Assembly: GCA_018242585.1 (NCBI GenBank)
Contig: JAFEBQ010000011.1
Location: forward strand, 674 to 63,742
Length of the DNA: 63,069 nt
DNA from: Planctomycetota bacterium
GTDB taxonomy: Bacteria; Planctomycetota; Planctomycetia; Pirellulales; PNKZ01
Reading direction: 5' to 3'
Both the position numbers and the translations under genes were made by a program. Shown piece by piece: positions 25,556-34,273 of this stretch (positions are counted from its first letter, which is position 1; every line of letters begins with the position of its first letter). Below the pieces are notes generated by a model. The model had not been told where the DNA came from. It worked only from the letters and a program-made list of their open reading frames with translations, and ran no database searches.

Positions 25556-26269
25556 ATGACCGCTGAACCGTTGCCGGGGGGGCGCACCGCGGACGTGGGC
25601 GAGGCCAAGGTCGATCTCGACCGGCGGCGGCGCTGTGGTTATCCCGAGGTGATCTATGGCGCCGGCAAGACGGCGGCCACGCTCGAAAAGATCATCGACG
25701 CGCAACTGGCCCACGGGGACGAAGTGTTCGCCACGCGGATCAACGCATCGCAGGCCGAAGTGATCGTCGCCCGCCATCCCACGGCCCGCTACAACGCCAC
25801 GGCCCGGACGTTGCGTGTACCGGCCCTGGCCACCGCCGCCAAGGAAGCCAAGCCCGCGAAGGTTACCGGCCGCGTGGCGATTGTTTCGGCTGGCTCGTCC
25901 GACCTGCCCGTGGCCGAAGAGGCCCGCGAGACGGCAGCCTGGATGGGTTGCGAAACGGTCGAGATCGTCGACGTCGGCGTGGCCGGCCCTCACCGGCTGC
26001 CCGAGCAGTTGGACAAGTTGTTGAGCGCCGACGCGATTGTGGTCGTGGCGGGCATGGAGGGGGCGCTGCCCAGCGTAGTGGCGGGCTATGTCGCCTGTCC
26101 GGTGATCGCGGTGCCGACCAGCGTGGGCTACGGAGCGAACTTTGGGGGCGTGGCGGCGCTATTAAGCATGCTCAATAGTTGCGCCGCGAATGTGGCCGTG
26201 GTGAATATCGACGCGGGGTTCAAGGGGGGCTACCTGGCGGCGATGATTGCCCAGCGCAAGCACCACTGA
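25556..26269 (+). CDS. larB: LarB-like pyridinium-3,5-bisdicarboxylate synthase
   Basis: LarB carboxylates nicotinate adenine dinucleotide, the first step of the nickel-pincer cofactor of lactate racemase. The 237-residue protein has the family N-terminus DLDRRRRCGYPEVIYGAGKT. The AIR-carboxylase-like C-terminal half reads VSAGSSDLPVAEEA, AGMEGALPSVVAG and PTSVGYGANFGGVAALLSMLNSCA. Start ATG with AGGAA eight bases upstream. larC and larE, needed for the rest of the pathway, are not nearby, so the gene is either split from them or works elsewhere. It overlaps no neighbour. Confidence 0.9.
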   Translation: MTAEPLPGGRTADVGEAKVDLDRRRRCGYPEVIYGAGKTAATLEKIIDAQLAHGDEVFATRINASQAEVIVARHPTARYNATARTLRVPALATAAKEAKPAKVTGRVAIVSAGSSDLPVAEEARETAAWMGCETVEIVDVGVAGPHRLPEQLDKLLSADAIVVVAGMEGALPSVVAGYVACPVIAVPTSVGYGANFGGVAALLSMLNSCAANVAVVNIDAGFKGGYLAAMIAQRKHH

Positions 26270-26373
26270 GATCGCCCCATTTCAGGCGGCGGCTGAGGAA
26301 TAATGCCCTGGTTGCTATGAGGCCGGCGCAGGTAAGATTTTCGCCACGTCTCGCAAATCGGGCCAAGGTTGTC

Positions 26374-27039
26374 ATGGATCGACAGCAGCCAAATACCGCC
26401 GCCGTTGCTCACTTGTCGCTCTGCGGGCGATGGTGGATCTGGTGCGCCGCGCTCGCGGCAGCTTCGGCGGTGGCGCTGTGGTTCGATGTGCCGCTGGCCC
26501 GTTGGTCGATCGACGAAAGCTCGTTCCGCTTTCTCGCCGGGCTGTTCCACGTGGCCGAGACGTTCGGCAACGGGATTGGTGTGGTGATCATCGTCGTGGC
26601 GGTGGCCATGCTCGACCCGGCCGCCCGGCGGTCGATTGGTTGGCTGCTCGGCGCCTCGATCGGCTCGGGACTGGCGGCTGATCTGCTCAAGCTGTTGATC
26701 GGTCGGATGCGGCCGCGGCATTGGCTCGACCCGCGGCAGAATCTCTCGCCCGAGGCGCTCGACACGTTCGTCGGCTGGCTCCCTTTTGGCCAAGGGGGAA
26801 GCGGCCTGCAAAGCTTTCCCTCGGCCCATACCGCGACGGCCGTCGGGCTGGCCCTGGGATTGTCGGCGATTTATCCCCGTGGGCGGGTTCTGTTTTTCGC
26901 GCTGGCGGCCTTGGTGGCGGCCCAGCGTGTCACCAGCGACGCGCATCATCTGAGCGATGTGCTGGCCGGCGCGGCCGTGGCGTGCCTGATCGCGCCGTGG
27001 TGCGTGGGGAAGCTGCGAATGATGAATGCTGAGTGCTGA
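26374..27039 (+). CDS. PAP2-family membrane phosphatase
   Basis: This is a 221-residue polytopic protein with about five transmembrane segments. The PAP2 signatures are KLLIGRMRPR (KxxxxxxRP), SFPSAHT (PSGH-like), and RVTSDAHHLSDVLAGA (SRxxxxxHxxxD-like, with Thr-Ser in place of Ser-Arg). Such enzymes dephosphorylate lipid phosphates such as undecaprenyl pyrophosphate or phosphatidate. ATG 26374 is preceded by AAGG. An ATG at 26317 is possible. The last residues (RMMNAEC) are encoded by the intergenic repeat at 27017, so the 3' end has been rewritten by a repeat. Confidence 0.82.
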   Translation: MDRQQPNTAAVAHLSLCGRWWIWCAALAAASAVALWFDVPLARWSIDESSFRFLAGLFHVAETFGNGIGVVIIVVAVAMLDPAARRSIGWLLGASIGSGLAADLLKLLIGRMRPRHWLDPRQNLSPEALDTFVGWLPFGQGGSGLQSFPSAHTATAVGLALGLSAIYPRGRVLFFALAALVAAQRVTSDAHHLSDVLAGAAVACLIAPWCVGKLRMMNAEC

Positions 27040-27087
27040 GTGCTGAATTGAGACACTCATCATTCATCACTACGCATTCATCATTTC
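27017..27087. repeat. GAATGATGAATG / CATTCATCATT inverted repeat
   Basis: The left arm GAATGATGAATGCTGAGTGCTGAG (27017-27053, with tandem TGAGTGC units) is inverted as ATCATTCATCACTACGCATTCATC on the right (27054-27087). It covers the end of the PAP2 gene and stops 16 bp before the mnmG start. Confidence 0.7.
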
Positions 27088-27102
27088 TGGTATGATGCTC
27101 CC

Positions 27103-28941
27103 ATGCCCGCTTCGACCTACCAGTACGACGTCATTGTCATCGGCGCTGGCCATGCCGGGACCGAGGCCGCGGCGGCGGCGGCGCGGATGGGGGCGCGGGC
27201 CGCGCTGCTGACGACGAATCTCGATACGGTCGGGCAAATGAGTTGCAACCCGGCGATCGGCGGCGTGGCCAAGGGGCAAATCGTTCGCGAGGTGGACGCC
27301 CTCGGCGGGTTGATGGGGCGAGCGATCGACGCCACGGCGATTCAGTTCCGGCTGCTCAACCGGCGCAAAGGCCCGGCCATGCACAGCCCGCGGGCCCAGG
27401 CCGACAAGAAGGCCTATCAATTCGAAATCAAGCGGCTGATCGAGTCGCAGGCCAACCTCGATTTGCGTCAGGAAGTCGTCGAGGATTTGCTTGTCGAGAC
27501 CGTCGATGGTCAGCCTCGCATTGCCGGCGTCTGTGTCCGCGGCGGCGCCGAGTATCGCGCCCAGGCGGTCGTGATCACGACGGGGACGTTTTTGCAGGCG
27601 CTGATGCACACCGGCGAATGCAAGACCCCCGGCGGGCGCGCCGGCGAAGGGACGACCACGGGCATCAGCGGCGCGTTGGGCCGCTTGGGTTTTCGCCTGG
27701 CCCGGTTCAAGACCGGCACCCCACCGCGACTGAATGGCCGGACGATCGACTACAGCCGTTGCGAGTTGCAGCCGGGTGACGACGACCCGCAGTCGTTTTC
27801 GTTTTTGACCGACGTGCTCGACAAGCCGCAGGTTCCCTGCTGGATCGCGCACACGAATCACGCGGTTCACGAACTGATTCGCGCCAACCTGCACCGGGCC
27901 CCCATGTACTCGGGGCAGATTCGCAGCAGCGGCCCGCGCTATTGCCCGTCGATCGAAGACAAAGTGGTGCGTTTCGCCGACAAGTCGCAGCACCAGTTGT
28001 TCTTGGAGCCCGAGGGACGCGCGACGCACGAAGTGTACGTGAACGGCATTTCGACCAGCCTGCCGCGCGACGTGCAGGACGCCATGTTCAAGCTGATCCC
28101 CGGCTTGGAACAGGCGCAGATCATGCGCTATGGCTATGCCGTCGAGTATGACTATGCCCCGCCCGATCAGTTGCGGCCGTCACTGGAAACCAAGCTGGTC
28201 GACGGGCTGTTTCTGGCCGGTCAGATCAACGGCACCACCGGCTATGAAGAAGCCGCGGCCCAGGGACTGGTGGCGGGTGTGAACGCCGTGCAGCGGCTGC
28301 GCGGCACCGAGCCGATGATCCTTGGCCGCGAGCAGGCATATATCGGCGTGCTGATCGACGACCTGGTGACGCGCGGCGTCGATGAGCCGTATCGAATGTT
28401 CACGAGCCGGGCCGAGTTTCGCTTGCTATTGCGCCACGACAACGCCGACCGGCGGCTGACGCCGTTGGCCGAACGGCTGGGTCTGGTCGATCGTGAACGG
28501 GCCGAGCGACTTGCTGGGAAGCAAACGGAGATCGCCCGCGTGTTGCAGTTGCTGACGGCGACGCGCGCCGGTGACACAACGCTCGAGAAGTTGTTGAGGC
28601 GGAGCGAGTCGAGCTGGCAGGATGTTGTTGACGTTTGCGCGGAACTATCGCAGGTCGCGCGCGAGGTGGCCGACCAGGTGACGCACGACGTGAAATACGA
28701 AGGCTATATCGCGCGCCAGCAAGTCGACGTCGAGCGGCAGCGCCGGCTGAGCGATAAGCGGATTCCGAGCAGCTTCGACTTTGCTGCGCTCAAGCATCTG
28801 CGCATTGAAGCGCGCGAGAAACTGGCCCGCATTCGGCCGGTCACGTTGGCGCAAGCCAGCCGAATCAGCGGCATCACGCCGGCCGATTTGGCGCTGGTGA
28901 TGGTGCATTTGTCAGGCGGCGGCAGCCCCGACAGCGAATGA
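27103..28941 (+). CDS. mnmG: tRNA uridine-5-carboxymethylaminomethyl(34) synthesis enzyme MnmG
   Basis: MnmG (GidA) with MnmE modifies the wobble uridine of several tRNAs using FAD. The 612-residue protein has the FAD-binding [20 protein letters not shown], the family blocks [24 protein letters not shown] and [15 protein letters not shown], the [13 protein letters not shown] segment, and the C-terminal helical tRNA/MnmE-binding region ([15 protein letters not shown]). Full length and intact. mnmE and rsmG are not adjacent. The start ATG lies close behind a repeat, and TATGAT seven bases before it could be a -10 element, giving a very short leader. Confidence 0.97.
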   Translation: MPASTYQYDVIVIGAGHAGTEAAAAAARMGARAALLTTNLDTVGQMSCNPAIGGVAKGQIVREVDALGGLMGRAIDATAIQFRLLNRRKGPAMHSPRAQADKKAYQFEIKRLIESQANLDLRQEVVEDLLVETVDGQPRIAGVCVRGGAEYRAQAVVITTGTFLQALMHTGECKTPGGRAGEGTTTGISGALGRLGFRLARFKTGTPPRLNGRTIDYSRCELQPGDDDPQSFSFLTDVLDKPQVPCWIAHTNHAVHELIRANLHRAPMYSGQIRSSGPRYCPSIEDKVVRFADKSQHQLFLEPEGRATHEVYVNGISTSLPRDVQDAMFKLIPGLEQAQIMRYGYAVEYDYAPPDQLRPSLETKLVDGLFLAGQINGTTGYEEAAAQGLVAGVNAVQRLRGTEPMILGREQAYIGVLIDDLVTRGVDEPYRMFTSRAEFRLLLRHDNADRRLTPLAERLGLVDRERAERLAGKQTEIARVLQLLTATRAGDTTLEKLLRRSESSWQDVVDVCAELSQVAREVADQVTHDVKYEGYIARQQVDVERQRRLSDKRIPSSFDFAALKHLRIEAREKLARIRPVTLAQASRISGITPADLALVMVHLSGGGSPDSE

Positions 28942-29082
28942 TCCGGGCGTTCGCTTCGCGCGCTTTGCTGGCAAAAATGGGCTCGAAAAGGCCTAACAAG
29001 AAGCTCGTTTTAGGGAAGATGGGAGAGTTGCGAGATATTAATTTATGCCCATTTTTGCGTATGCTTTGCCCTGGATTTGCCG

Positions 29083-29206
29083 CTTCCAAGGATTGTACGA
29101 TCTCCTAAGTCGTTTGTACGTGAGATTTTATGATTGTCGAATCTGTATTGACGCAGTGGATGAGGCCGCTATAATCTCGCGTGTGAACCTTGGAAGCCTT
29201 GGAAAT
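29083..29206 (+). promoter_or_regulatory. CCTTGGAA repeats flanking the regulator promoter
   Basis: CTTCCAAGG (29083-29091) lies upstream of the promoter. CCTTGGAAG (29189-29197) and CCTTGGAAA (29198-29206) are tandem just after the predicted transcription start. The three copies of one 8-bp core, one inverted, look like operator sites. The HTH-receiver protein encoded next is the obvious candidate binder. Confidence 0.5.
29148..29175 (+). promoter_or_regulatory. Strong sigma-70-type promoter upstream of the HTH-receiver gene
   Basis: -35 TTGACG (29148-29153), 16-bp spacer, -10 TATAAT (29170-29175). The predicted leader is about 230 nt and contains an AGCTAAC/GTTAGCT hairpin (29372-29388) directly before the ribosome-binding site GGAGGAG. 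The rest of the 28942-29410 gap shows no gene. Confidence 0.7.
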
Positions 29207-29410
29207 TGCGGTTGTCATTGACGATTGCAAAGGCGTTAATAGGTAGAAGGTTTACGTGATAAGCGCGCTAGGGCGAAGCTGTAGCTGAGCGTTCCACGGA
29301 GGATTAGGTATTCTCTTGAGTCTGAGTGCTCTCACAATGCTGAACCAGACACAGGCGAGTCCCGCTGTACTAGCTAACGACGTTAGCTGGAGGAGAGGTG
29401 GTCAATCGTC

Positions 29411-29992
29411 ATGAAGACCGTTTTTACCACAGGCGAAGCCGCCAAGATTTGCAAGGTCAGCCAGCAGACCATCATTCGCTGTTTTGACTCGGGCCAACTC
29501 AAAGGCTTTCGCGTTCCTGGCAGCCGCTTCCGCCGCATTCCGCGCAATGAACTCTTCAACTTCATGCGCGATAACGGCATCCCGACCGACGCCCTGGAAA
29601 GCGGCAAGCGCAAGGTGCTGGTCGTCGATGACGATTTGGAACTCGTCGAGCTGATGGTCGACGTGCTCGACAAGGATGGACGCTTTGAAACCCGCACCGC
29701 CAACAACGGCTTTGATGCTGGCATGCTGGTCAAGGAATACCGTCCCGACGTGATCATCCTCGACATCATGCTGCCGGACATCAACGGCAAGGAAGTCTGT
29801 CAGCGCGTCCGCAGCGACAGCACGATGGACGATGTGAAGATCATCTGCATCTCGGGCATGGTCGAAGACGACAAGATCGCCGAGTTGAAGGAAGCTGGCG
29901 CCAACGACTTTCTCAACAAGCCGTTTGAAGTCGAAGCGTTGATCGATCGTGTGTGCCGACTGTTGGATATCGAAACGGCCCACGCTCGTTAA
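29411..29992 (+). CDS. Response regulator with N-terminal excisionase/MerR-like HTH and C-terminal receiver
   Basis: This is a 193-residue protein. Residues 4-53 (FTTGEAAKICKVSQQTIIRCFDSGQLKGFRVPGSRFRRIPRNELFNFM) form a MerR/excisionase-like winged helix. Residues 68-186 form a receiver domain with acidic pocket D73-D75, phospho-acceptor D118 (IILDIMLPD), S148 and K170 (NKPF). The order DNA-binding then receiver is the reverse of most response regulators. A histidine-kinase gene follows 68 bp downstream. Strong RBS GGAGGAGAGG. Likely a transcription factor, possibly of the following exporter operon and of itself. Confidence 0.88.
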   Translation: MKTVFTTGEAAKICKVSQQTIIRCFDSGQLKGFRVPGSRFRRIPRNELFNFMRDNGIPTDALESGKRKVLVVDDDLELVELMVDVLDKDGRFETRTANNGFDAGMLVKEYRPDVIILDIMLPDINGKEVCQRVRSDSTMDDVKIICISGMVEDDKIAELKEAGANDFLNKPFEVEALIDRVCRLLDIETAHAR

Positions 29993-30060
29993 TCGTCAGG
30001 CTCGTTTTCCAGCGCGATCGCGGCCGAAACGCCGCCCGACCATAATGGCGGTGCGCACGC

Positions 30061-30789
30061 ATGGCTGAATCCGACGACGCACCGGCAGCCCCCATGGATG
30101 ATCGTGCGGCGTTGGAACGCGAGAAGTTGGCCGCGCTGGCCGAGTTCGCGGCCGGCGCAGGGCACGAGCTGAACAATCCCTTGGCCGTTATCGCGGGCCG
30201 GGCCCAGCTCTTGTTGCGTGGCGAGACCGATCCCGAGCGGCGCCGCGATCTGGCGACGATCTGCGCGCAAGCCCAGCGCGTCCACGAAATGATCGTCGAC
30301 CTGATGCTGTTTGCTCGGCCGCCGCAGTTGCAGTTCGCGCAAGTCGACCTCGTCGCGCTAGTCAAGGAGTTGACCATCCAGCGGATGGCCGAAGCCGCCG
30401 AACGCGAGATCGAGTTCCGCGTCTCGCTTCCGCCCGAGGCGACGATCAGAGCCGATGCGTCCCAGTTGTCGGTGGCGCTCGGCGCCATGCTCGACAACAG
30501 CCTGCGAGCCGTTGACCGGCGCGGCACGATCGAGATTCTTGTCGCCGCGGCGGCCGAAGGAGACGCGCTCGTCGTCAGCATCGGCGACACCGGCCCTGGT
30601 ATTCCGCCCGAGGCGCGCCGGCATTTGTTCGATCCTTTCTATTCGGGGCGCTCGGCTGGGCGCGGGCTGGGCTTCGGGCTGTCGAAAGCCTGGCGCTTGA
30701 TCACCCTGCACGGTGGTTCGATCGCTGTCGACGAGCAATCAAGCGGCGGCGCGCGCTTGGTCGTGACGGTTCCTCGCCACCACGGCTAA
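30061..30789 (+). CDS. Soluble sensor histidine kinase
   Basis: This is a 242-residue protein with no transmembrane segment or recognisable sensor domain. The dimerisation/H-box AEFAAGAGHELNNPLAVIAGRAQ places the phosphorylated His at 35. The catalytic domain has the N-box MLDNSLRAV (N146), the G1 box GDTGPGIP (D177), and the G2 box GRGLGFGLSKAW. It is complete as a kinase core, so signal input may come from a partner protein. It is adjacent to the HTH-receiver gene, making a two-component pair. A 108-bp gap follows before the exporter genes. Confidence 0.88.
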   Translation: MAESDDAPAAPMDDRAALEREKLAALAEFAAGAGHELNNPLAVIAGRAQLLLRGETDPERRRDLATICAQAQRVHEMIVDLMLFARPPQLQFAQVDLVALVKELTIQRMAEAAEREIEFRVSLPPEATIRADASQLSVALGAMLDNSLRAVDRRGTIEILVAAAAEGDALVVSIGDTGPGIPPEARRHLFDPFYSGRSAGRGLGFGLSKAWRLITLHGGSIAVDEQSSGGARLVVTVPRHHG

Positions 30790-30897
30790 TTGGTCCCTCG
30801 GGGGCCATTGTGATACGATGCACGGGTAAGCTTGCGGCGCCGCCGGGGGATGGGCGGCTCGGTTGGTCGACCACGCTACTCGGGGGCGCTATCGCAT

Positions 30898-32169
30898 ATG
30901 TCGGAACGCTTGGCTTCAAAACACCCGGCCTCGGCGGGTACCGCCCCGTTGACGACCGAGGCGCAGCCTAGTGGCGCCCCCGGCGCCGGCTCGGCCGACG
31001 CCGCGCGGTTGCGCGAACGCGTCCAATCGCTCCGGCTGCCGGCCACGATGACGGCCCAGCGCTCCGGGGCGTCGCGCTTGCCCTGGCTGCTGACGTTCTT
31101 GCTGGCCGTGGCGGTCGGTTGGCTGGCGTACCAGCTTTACGTGAGGCCGGTGGCTCAGCCCGCCACTGGGCCATCGGCGCTGGTGCCCGACGCCCCCGTG
31201 GCACCGGAACTGGGGGACGTCTCGCTGGAATCCAAGGGGTACATCGTGCCGGCCCACCAGGTGCTGGTCAGTCCCCAGGTCAGCGGCCGCGTCGAAAAGT
31301 TGTTCATCGAGGAAGGGCGTCGCTTCCATCGCGGCGACGTGCTGGCCGAGTTGGAAAAGACCGAATACCTGGCCGACGTGTCTCGGGCCCAAGCGGTGCT
31401 GGCCGCCATGCGGCAGAAGCTGTTGGAACTCGAGCGGGGCAACCGTCCGGAAGAAATCGAACAGGCTCGGGCCGAGTTGGCCGAGTACATCGCCCAGCGC
31501 GACCAGTTGAAGGTCGATTGGGAACGCAATCAACGCCTGCGCCCCACCAAGACCGTGGCCGACGTCGACTATGAGAAGTCGGAAAGTTCGTTCCACGCGA
31601 TGGACGCCCGGGTCAAGAAGCTGCAAGAGTCGTTGAAGCTGATGATCGAAGGTCCGCGCCAGGAGCGGATCGACCTGGCCCGCGCCGAGGTCCAACAAGC
31701 CGAGGCCGACGTGGTCAAGACGCGCTGGCGGTTGGAGAACACGACCATCCGCGCGCCGGTCTCGGGCACGATTCTCAAAAAGAACGCCGAGGAAGGAAAT
31801 ATCGTCAACTCGCTGGCCATGAACGGCAGCTTCAGCCTGTGCGAGATGGCCGACCTGTCGGACCTGGAAGTCGATCTGGCCATTCAGGAGCGCGACGTGG
31901 CCCAGGTGCGCCAGGGGCAGCGTTGCCGCGTGAAGTCCGACGCGTACCAGGACCGGGTCTATGAAGGGGTCGTGTCGCGGCTGATGCCGATTGCCGATCG
32001 AGCCAAGGGGGCCGTGCCGGTGCGGGTCAAGGTGCGCGTCCCGGCCGATGAAGAGGGCGTTTACTTGAAGCCCGAGATGGGGGTGCTGGTGTCGTTCTTG
32101 CGCGAAGGGGCCGCTCCCCCACTGGGAAATGCCGCGAGCAAACCAGCGGCGTCGCCCGTTCCCCAGTAA
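30898..32169 (+). CDS. HlyD/MacA-like periplasmic adaptor of an ABC exporter
   Basis: This is a 423-residue protein. The cytoplasmic N-terminus is followed by a transmembrane anchor (about residues 62-83, LPWLLTFLLAVAVGWLAYQLYV). A lipoyl half-motif (GYIVPAHQVLVSPQVSGRVEKLFIEEGRRFHRGDVLAELE), a long coiled coil (about 150-260), the return lipoyl half (TTIRAPVSGTILKKNAEEGNIV), then a beta-barrel follow. Such adaptors link an inner-membrane ABC transporter to the outer membrane. ATPase and permease genes follow immediately, 21 bp away. ATG 30898 was chosen; the upstream extension lacks an RBS. Confidence 0.88.
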   Translation: MSERLASKHPASAGTAPLTTEAQPSGAPGAGSADAARLRERVQSLRLPATMTAQRSGASRLPWLLTFLLAVAVGWLAYQLYVRPVAQPATGPSALVPDAPVAPELGDVSLESKGYIVPAHQVLVSPQVSGRVEKLFIEEGRRFHRGDVLAELEKTEYLADVSRAQAVLAAMRQKLLELERGNRPEEIEQARAELAEYIAQRDQLKVDWERNQRLRPTKTVADVDYEKSESSFHAMDARVKKLQESLKLMIEGPRQERIDLARAEVQQAEADVVKTRWRLENTTIRAPVSGTILKKNAEEGNIVNSLAMNGSFSLCEMADLSDLEVDLAIQERDVAQVRQGQRCRVKSDAYQDRVYEGVVSRLMPIADRAKGAVPVRVKVRVPADEEGVYLKPEMGVLVSFLREGAAPPLGNAASKPAASPVPQ

Positions 32170-32190
32170 CTCAATCGGTTTCGAGCTGCC

Positions 32191-32886
32191 ATGATTCGCC
32201 GGCCTATCGTTCGCGTTCACGGCGTACACAAGTACTTTGTGCGCGGCAGCGAGCAAGTCGACGTGCTCAACGACTTGAACTTGGAAGTGCCCGAGGGGGA
32301 GGCGCTGGCCTTGATGGGGCCGAGCGGGTCGGGCAAGACGACGCTGTTGAACCTGATTGCCGGGCTCGATCGGCCAAGCGAAGGAGAAGTCTGGGTCGGT
32401 GACCAGTTGGTCTCGTCGATGAACGAAACCGAGTTGGCGCGCTGGCGGACACGCCACGTCGGGTTCGTGTTTCAGTTCTATCACCTGCTGCCGGTGCTGA
32501 GCGCTTACGAGAACGTCGAGATGCCGCTGCTGCTGTTGCCACTGTCGGCGGCCGAGCGACGGCGGCAAGTGTTGACGGCGCTCGAACTCGTGGGGCTGCA
32601 AAACCGCATGTCCCACCGGCCGGGGCAGCTCTCGGGGGGCCAACAGCAGCGCGTGGGCATTGCCCGGGCGATTGTCACCGATCCGACCTTGATCGTGGCC
32701 GACGAGCCGACGGGAGACCTCGACGCGAAAAGCGCGGACGAGATTCTCGATTTGCTCGAGGAGCTGCAGCGCTCGCTGGACAAGACGATCATCATCGTCA
32801 CCCACGACGCGCGGGCGGCCCAGCGCGCCCATCGGATTCTGCACTTGGAGAAAGGCCGGCTGGTCCGCGAAACGTCGCCAGTTTGA
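32191..32886 (+). CDS. ABC exporter ATP-binding protein (LolD/MacB-type)
   Basis: This is a 231-residue ATPase with Walker A GPSGSGKTT (about residues 44-52), Q-loop FVFQFYHLLPVLSAYENV, signature LSGGQQQR, Walker B LIVADEPTGDLD, and H-loop IVTHDARAA. Family features (MNETELARWR, QFYHLLP) place it with LolD/MacB/FtsE-like systems that drive mechanotransmission rather than direct translocation. It lies between the adaptor and two FtsX-like permeases in one tight operon. Substrate unknown: lipoprotein, peptide or lipid are all possible. Confidence 0.93.
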   Translation: MIRRPIVRVHGVHKYFVRGSEQVDVLNDLNLEVPEGEALALMGPSGSGKTTLLNLIAGLDRPSEGEVWVGDQLVSSMNETELARWRTRHVGFVFQFYHLLPVLSAYENVEMPLLLLPLSAAERRRQVLTALELVGLQNRMSHRPGQLSGGQQQRVGIARAIVTDPTLIVADEPTGDLDAKSADEILDLLEELQRSLDKTIIIVTHDARAAQRAHRILHLEKGRLVRETSPV

Positions 32887-32893
32887 TGCCAGC

Positions 32894-34141
32894 ATGAAAT
32901 TCCTCGTCATCATCTTGAAAAACCTGCGGCGGAATCTGCTGCGGACGCTGCTGACGGGGCTCGGCACGGTCGTGTTGGTGTTCGTCGTGACGTTGGTCTG
33001 GTCGGTGCTGGCGTTTCTGGACGAAGTCACGCGCGAAAAGAGCAGCAACCTGAAGGCCATCGTCAGCGAGCGCTGGCAGATACCGAGCCAGATGCCGATG
33101 TCCTACGCCACCACCCTGGCCGAAGCGGCCGTGCGCCACCCGGGGGACATCCACCCGGTCGACTCGATGACCTGGCAATTCTTTGGCGGCACGCTCGACC
33201 CCAAGAATCGCGTCCGCGAGAACATGGTCTTCGCCATCGCCATGCAGCCGCGCAAGATGACGACCATGATGGACGAATTGGATAGCCTGAAAGGGGAACA
33301 GGCCGCCGAGTTCGAGCGCTTGATCAAGGCCATGGAGAACAACCGCCGCGGGATCATCGTTGGCCGCGACCGCTTGAAGGCTCTGAACAAGCGCGTCGGC
33401 GAGCGGTTCGTCGTTCACGGCATGAACTACAAGGACATCAACTTGGAGTTTGAAATCCTCGGCACGTTTCCGGCGGCGCGCTATGACCAATCGGCCGTGA
33501 TGAACCGGGACTATTTGAACGAAGCGCTCGACGATTATGCCCGGACCCATCGCGGCCAGAAGCATCCGATGGTGATGAAGACGCTGAACCTGGTCTGGCT
33601 GCGCGTGGCCGACCAGTTGAGCTACAGCCGAGTCTCGGATCAAATCCTGAAGTCGCCTTACTACAGCATGCCCGCCGTGAAGATCGAAACCGAGTCGTCG
33701 GGCGTGTCGGCGTTTTTGGAGTCGTATCGGGATTTGATCTGGGGCATGCGCTGGCTATTGTCGCCGGCGATTCTGGTCGCGCTGTCGCTGATCATCGCCA
33801 ACGCCATCAGCATCAGCGTCCGCGAGCGCCGGCTCGAAATGGCCGTGCTCAAGGTGCTGGGCTTTCTGCCACGACATATCGTGCTGCTGGTGCTGGGCGA
33901 GGCGGTCTCGGTCGGCACGTTATGTGGATTCGGCAGCGCCATCGTCACCTGGTACGTCGTCAACGACGTGCTCGGCGGCTTAAAGTTTCCGATCGCGTTC
34001 TTTCCGGCCTTTTTCATTCCCCAAGCGGCGATTATCTGGGGGACCGCCATCGGGTTGTGTACCTCGCTGGCGGGGAGCGTCTTGCCGGCCTGGTCGGCCC
34101 GCTCGGTTCGCGTGAGCGATGTGTTCGCGAAGGTGGCGTGA
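32894..34141 (+). CDS. FtsX-type ABC permease 1
   Basis: This is a 415-residue protein beginning with an N-terminal transmembrane helix (LLRTLLTGLGTVVLVFVVTLVWSVLAFL). A large periplasmic domain (about 45-280) and three C-terminal helices of the FtsX fold (ILVALSLIIANAISISVRERRLEMAVLKVLGFLPRHIVLLVLGEAV...) follow. It starts seven bases after the ATPase stop. The GxxxPRHI/LKVLGF coupling region is typical of MacB/LolCE permeases. It works with the second permease (34274) as a heterodimer, by analogy with LolCE. Confidence 0.88.
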   Translation: MKFLVIILKNLRRNLLRTLLTGLGTVVLVFVVTLVWSVLAFLDEVTREKSSNLKAIVSERWQIPSQMPMSYATTLAEAAVRHPGDIHPVDSMTWQFFGGTLDPKNRVRENMVFAIAMQPRKMTTMMDELDSLKGEQAAEFERLIKAMENNRRGIIVGRDRLKALNKRVGERFVVHGMNYKDINLEFEILGTFPAARYDQSAVMNRDYLNEALDDYARTHRGQKHPMVMKTLNLVWLRVADQLSYSRVSDQILKSPYYSMPAVKIETESSGVSAFLESYRDLIWGMRWLLSPAILVALSLIIANAISISVRERRLEMAVLKVLGFLPRHIVLLVLGEAVSVGTLCGFGSAIVTWYVVNDVLGGLKFPIAFFPAFFIPQAAIIWGTAIGLCTSLAGSVLPAWSARSVRVSDVFAKVA

Positions 34142-34245
34142 TTGGGGGAAGCGATTAGCGATTTGCAAGAGCATAGCGCGACAGGTTTTAGAAGATGGGA
34201 CGCCCGAGAGTATGACTCCCATCGAATGCATCGTGTCTTGGAATA

Positions 34246-34272
34246 CCAGCAACCAGCAACTCGCAACTTTTC
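34246..34272. repeat. CAACCAGCAACT-type repeat abutting a start codon
   Basis: CCAGCAACCAGCAACTCGCAACTTTT matches the arm found at 15294-15330 and 16430-16465. It ends one or two bases before the GTG start of permease 2. Confidence 0.6.
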
Positions 34273-34273
34273 A

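Noticed and set aside
29180..29410. Leader before the HTH-receiver gene as a known riboswitch or structural RNA
   Set aside because: I could not match it to any RNA family; only one small hairpin before the RBS is clear.
30916..33060. 714-codon frame antisense to the exporter genes
   Set aside because: It spans three real genes on the opposite strand; composition is His/Gln/Arg-rich shadow.
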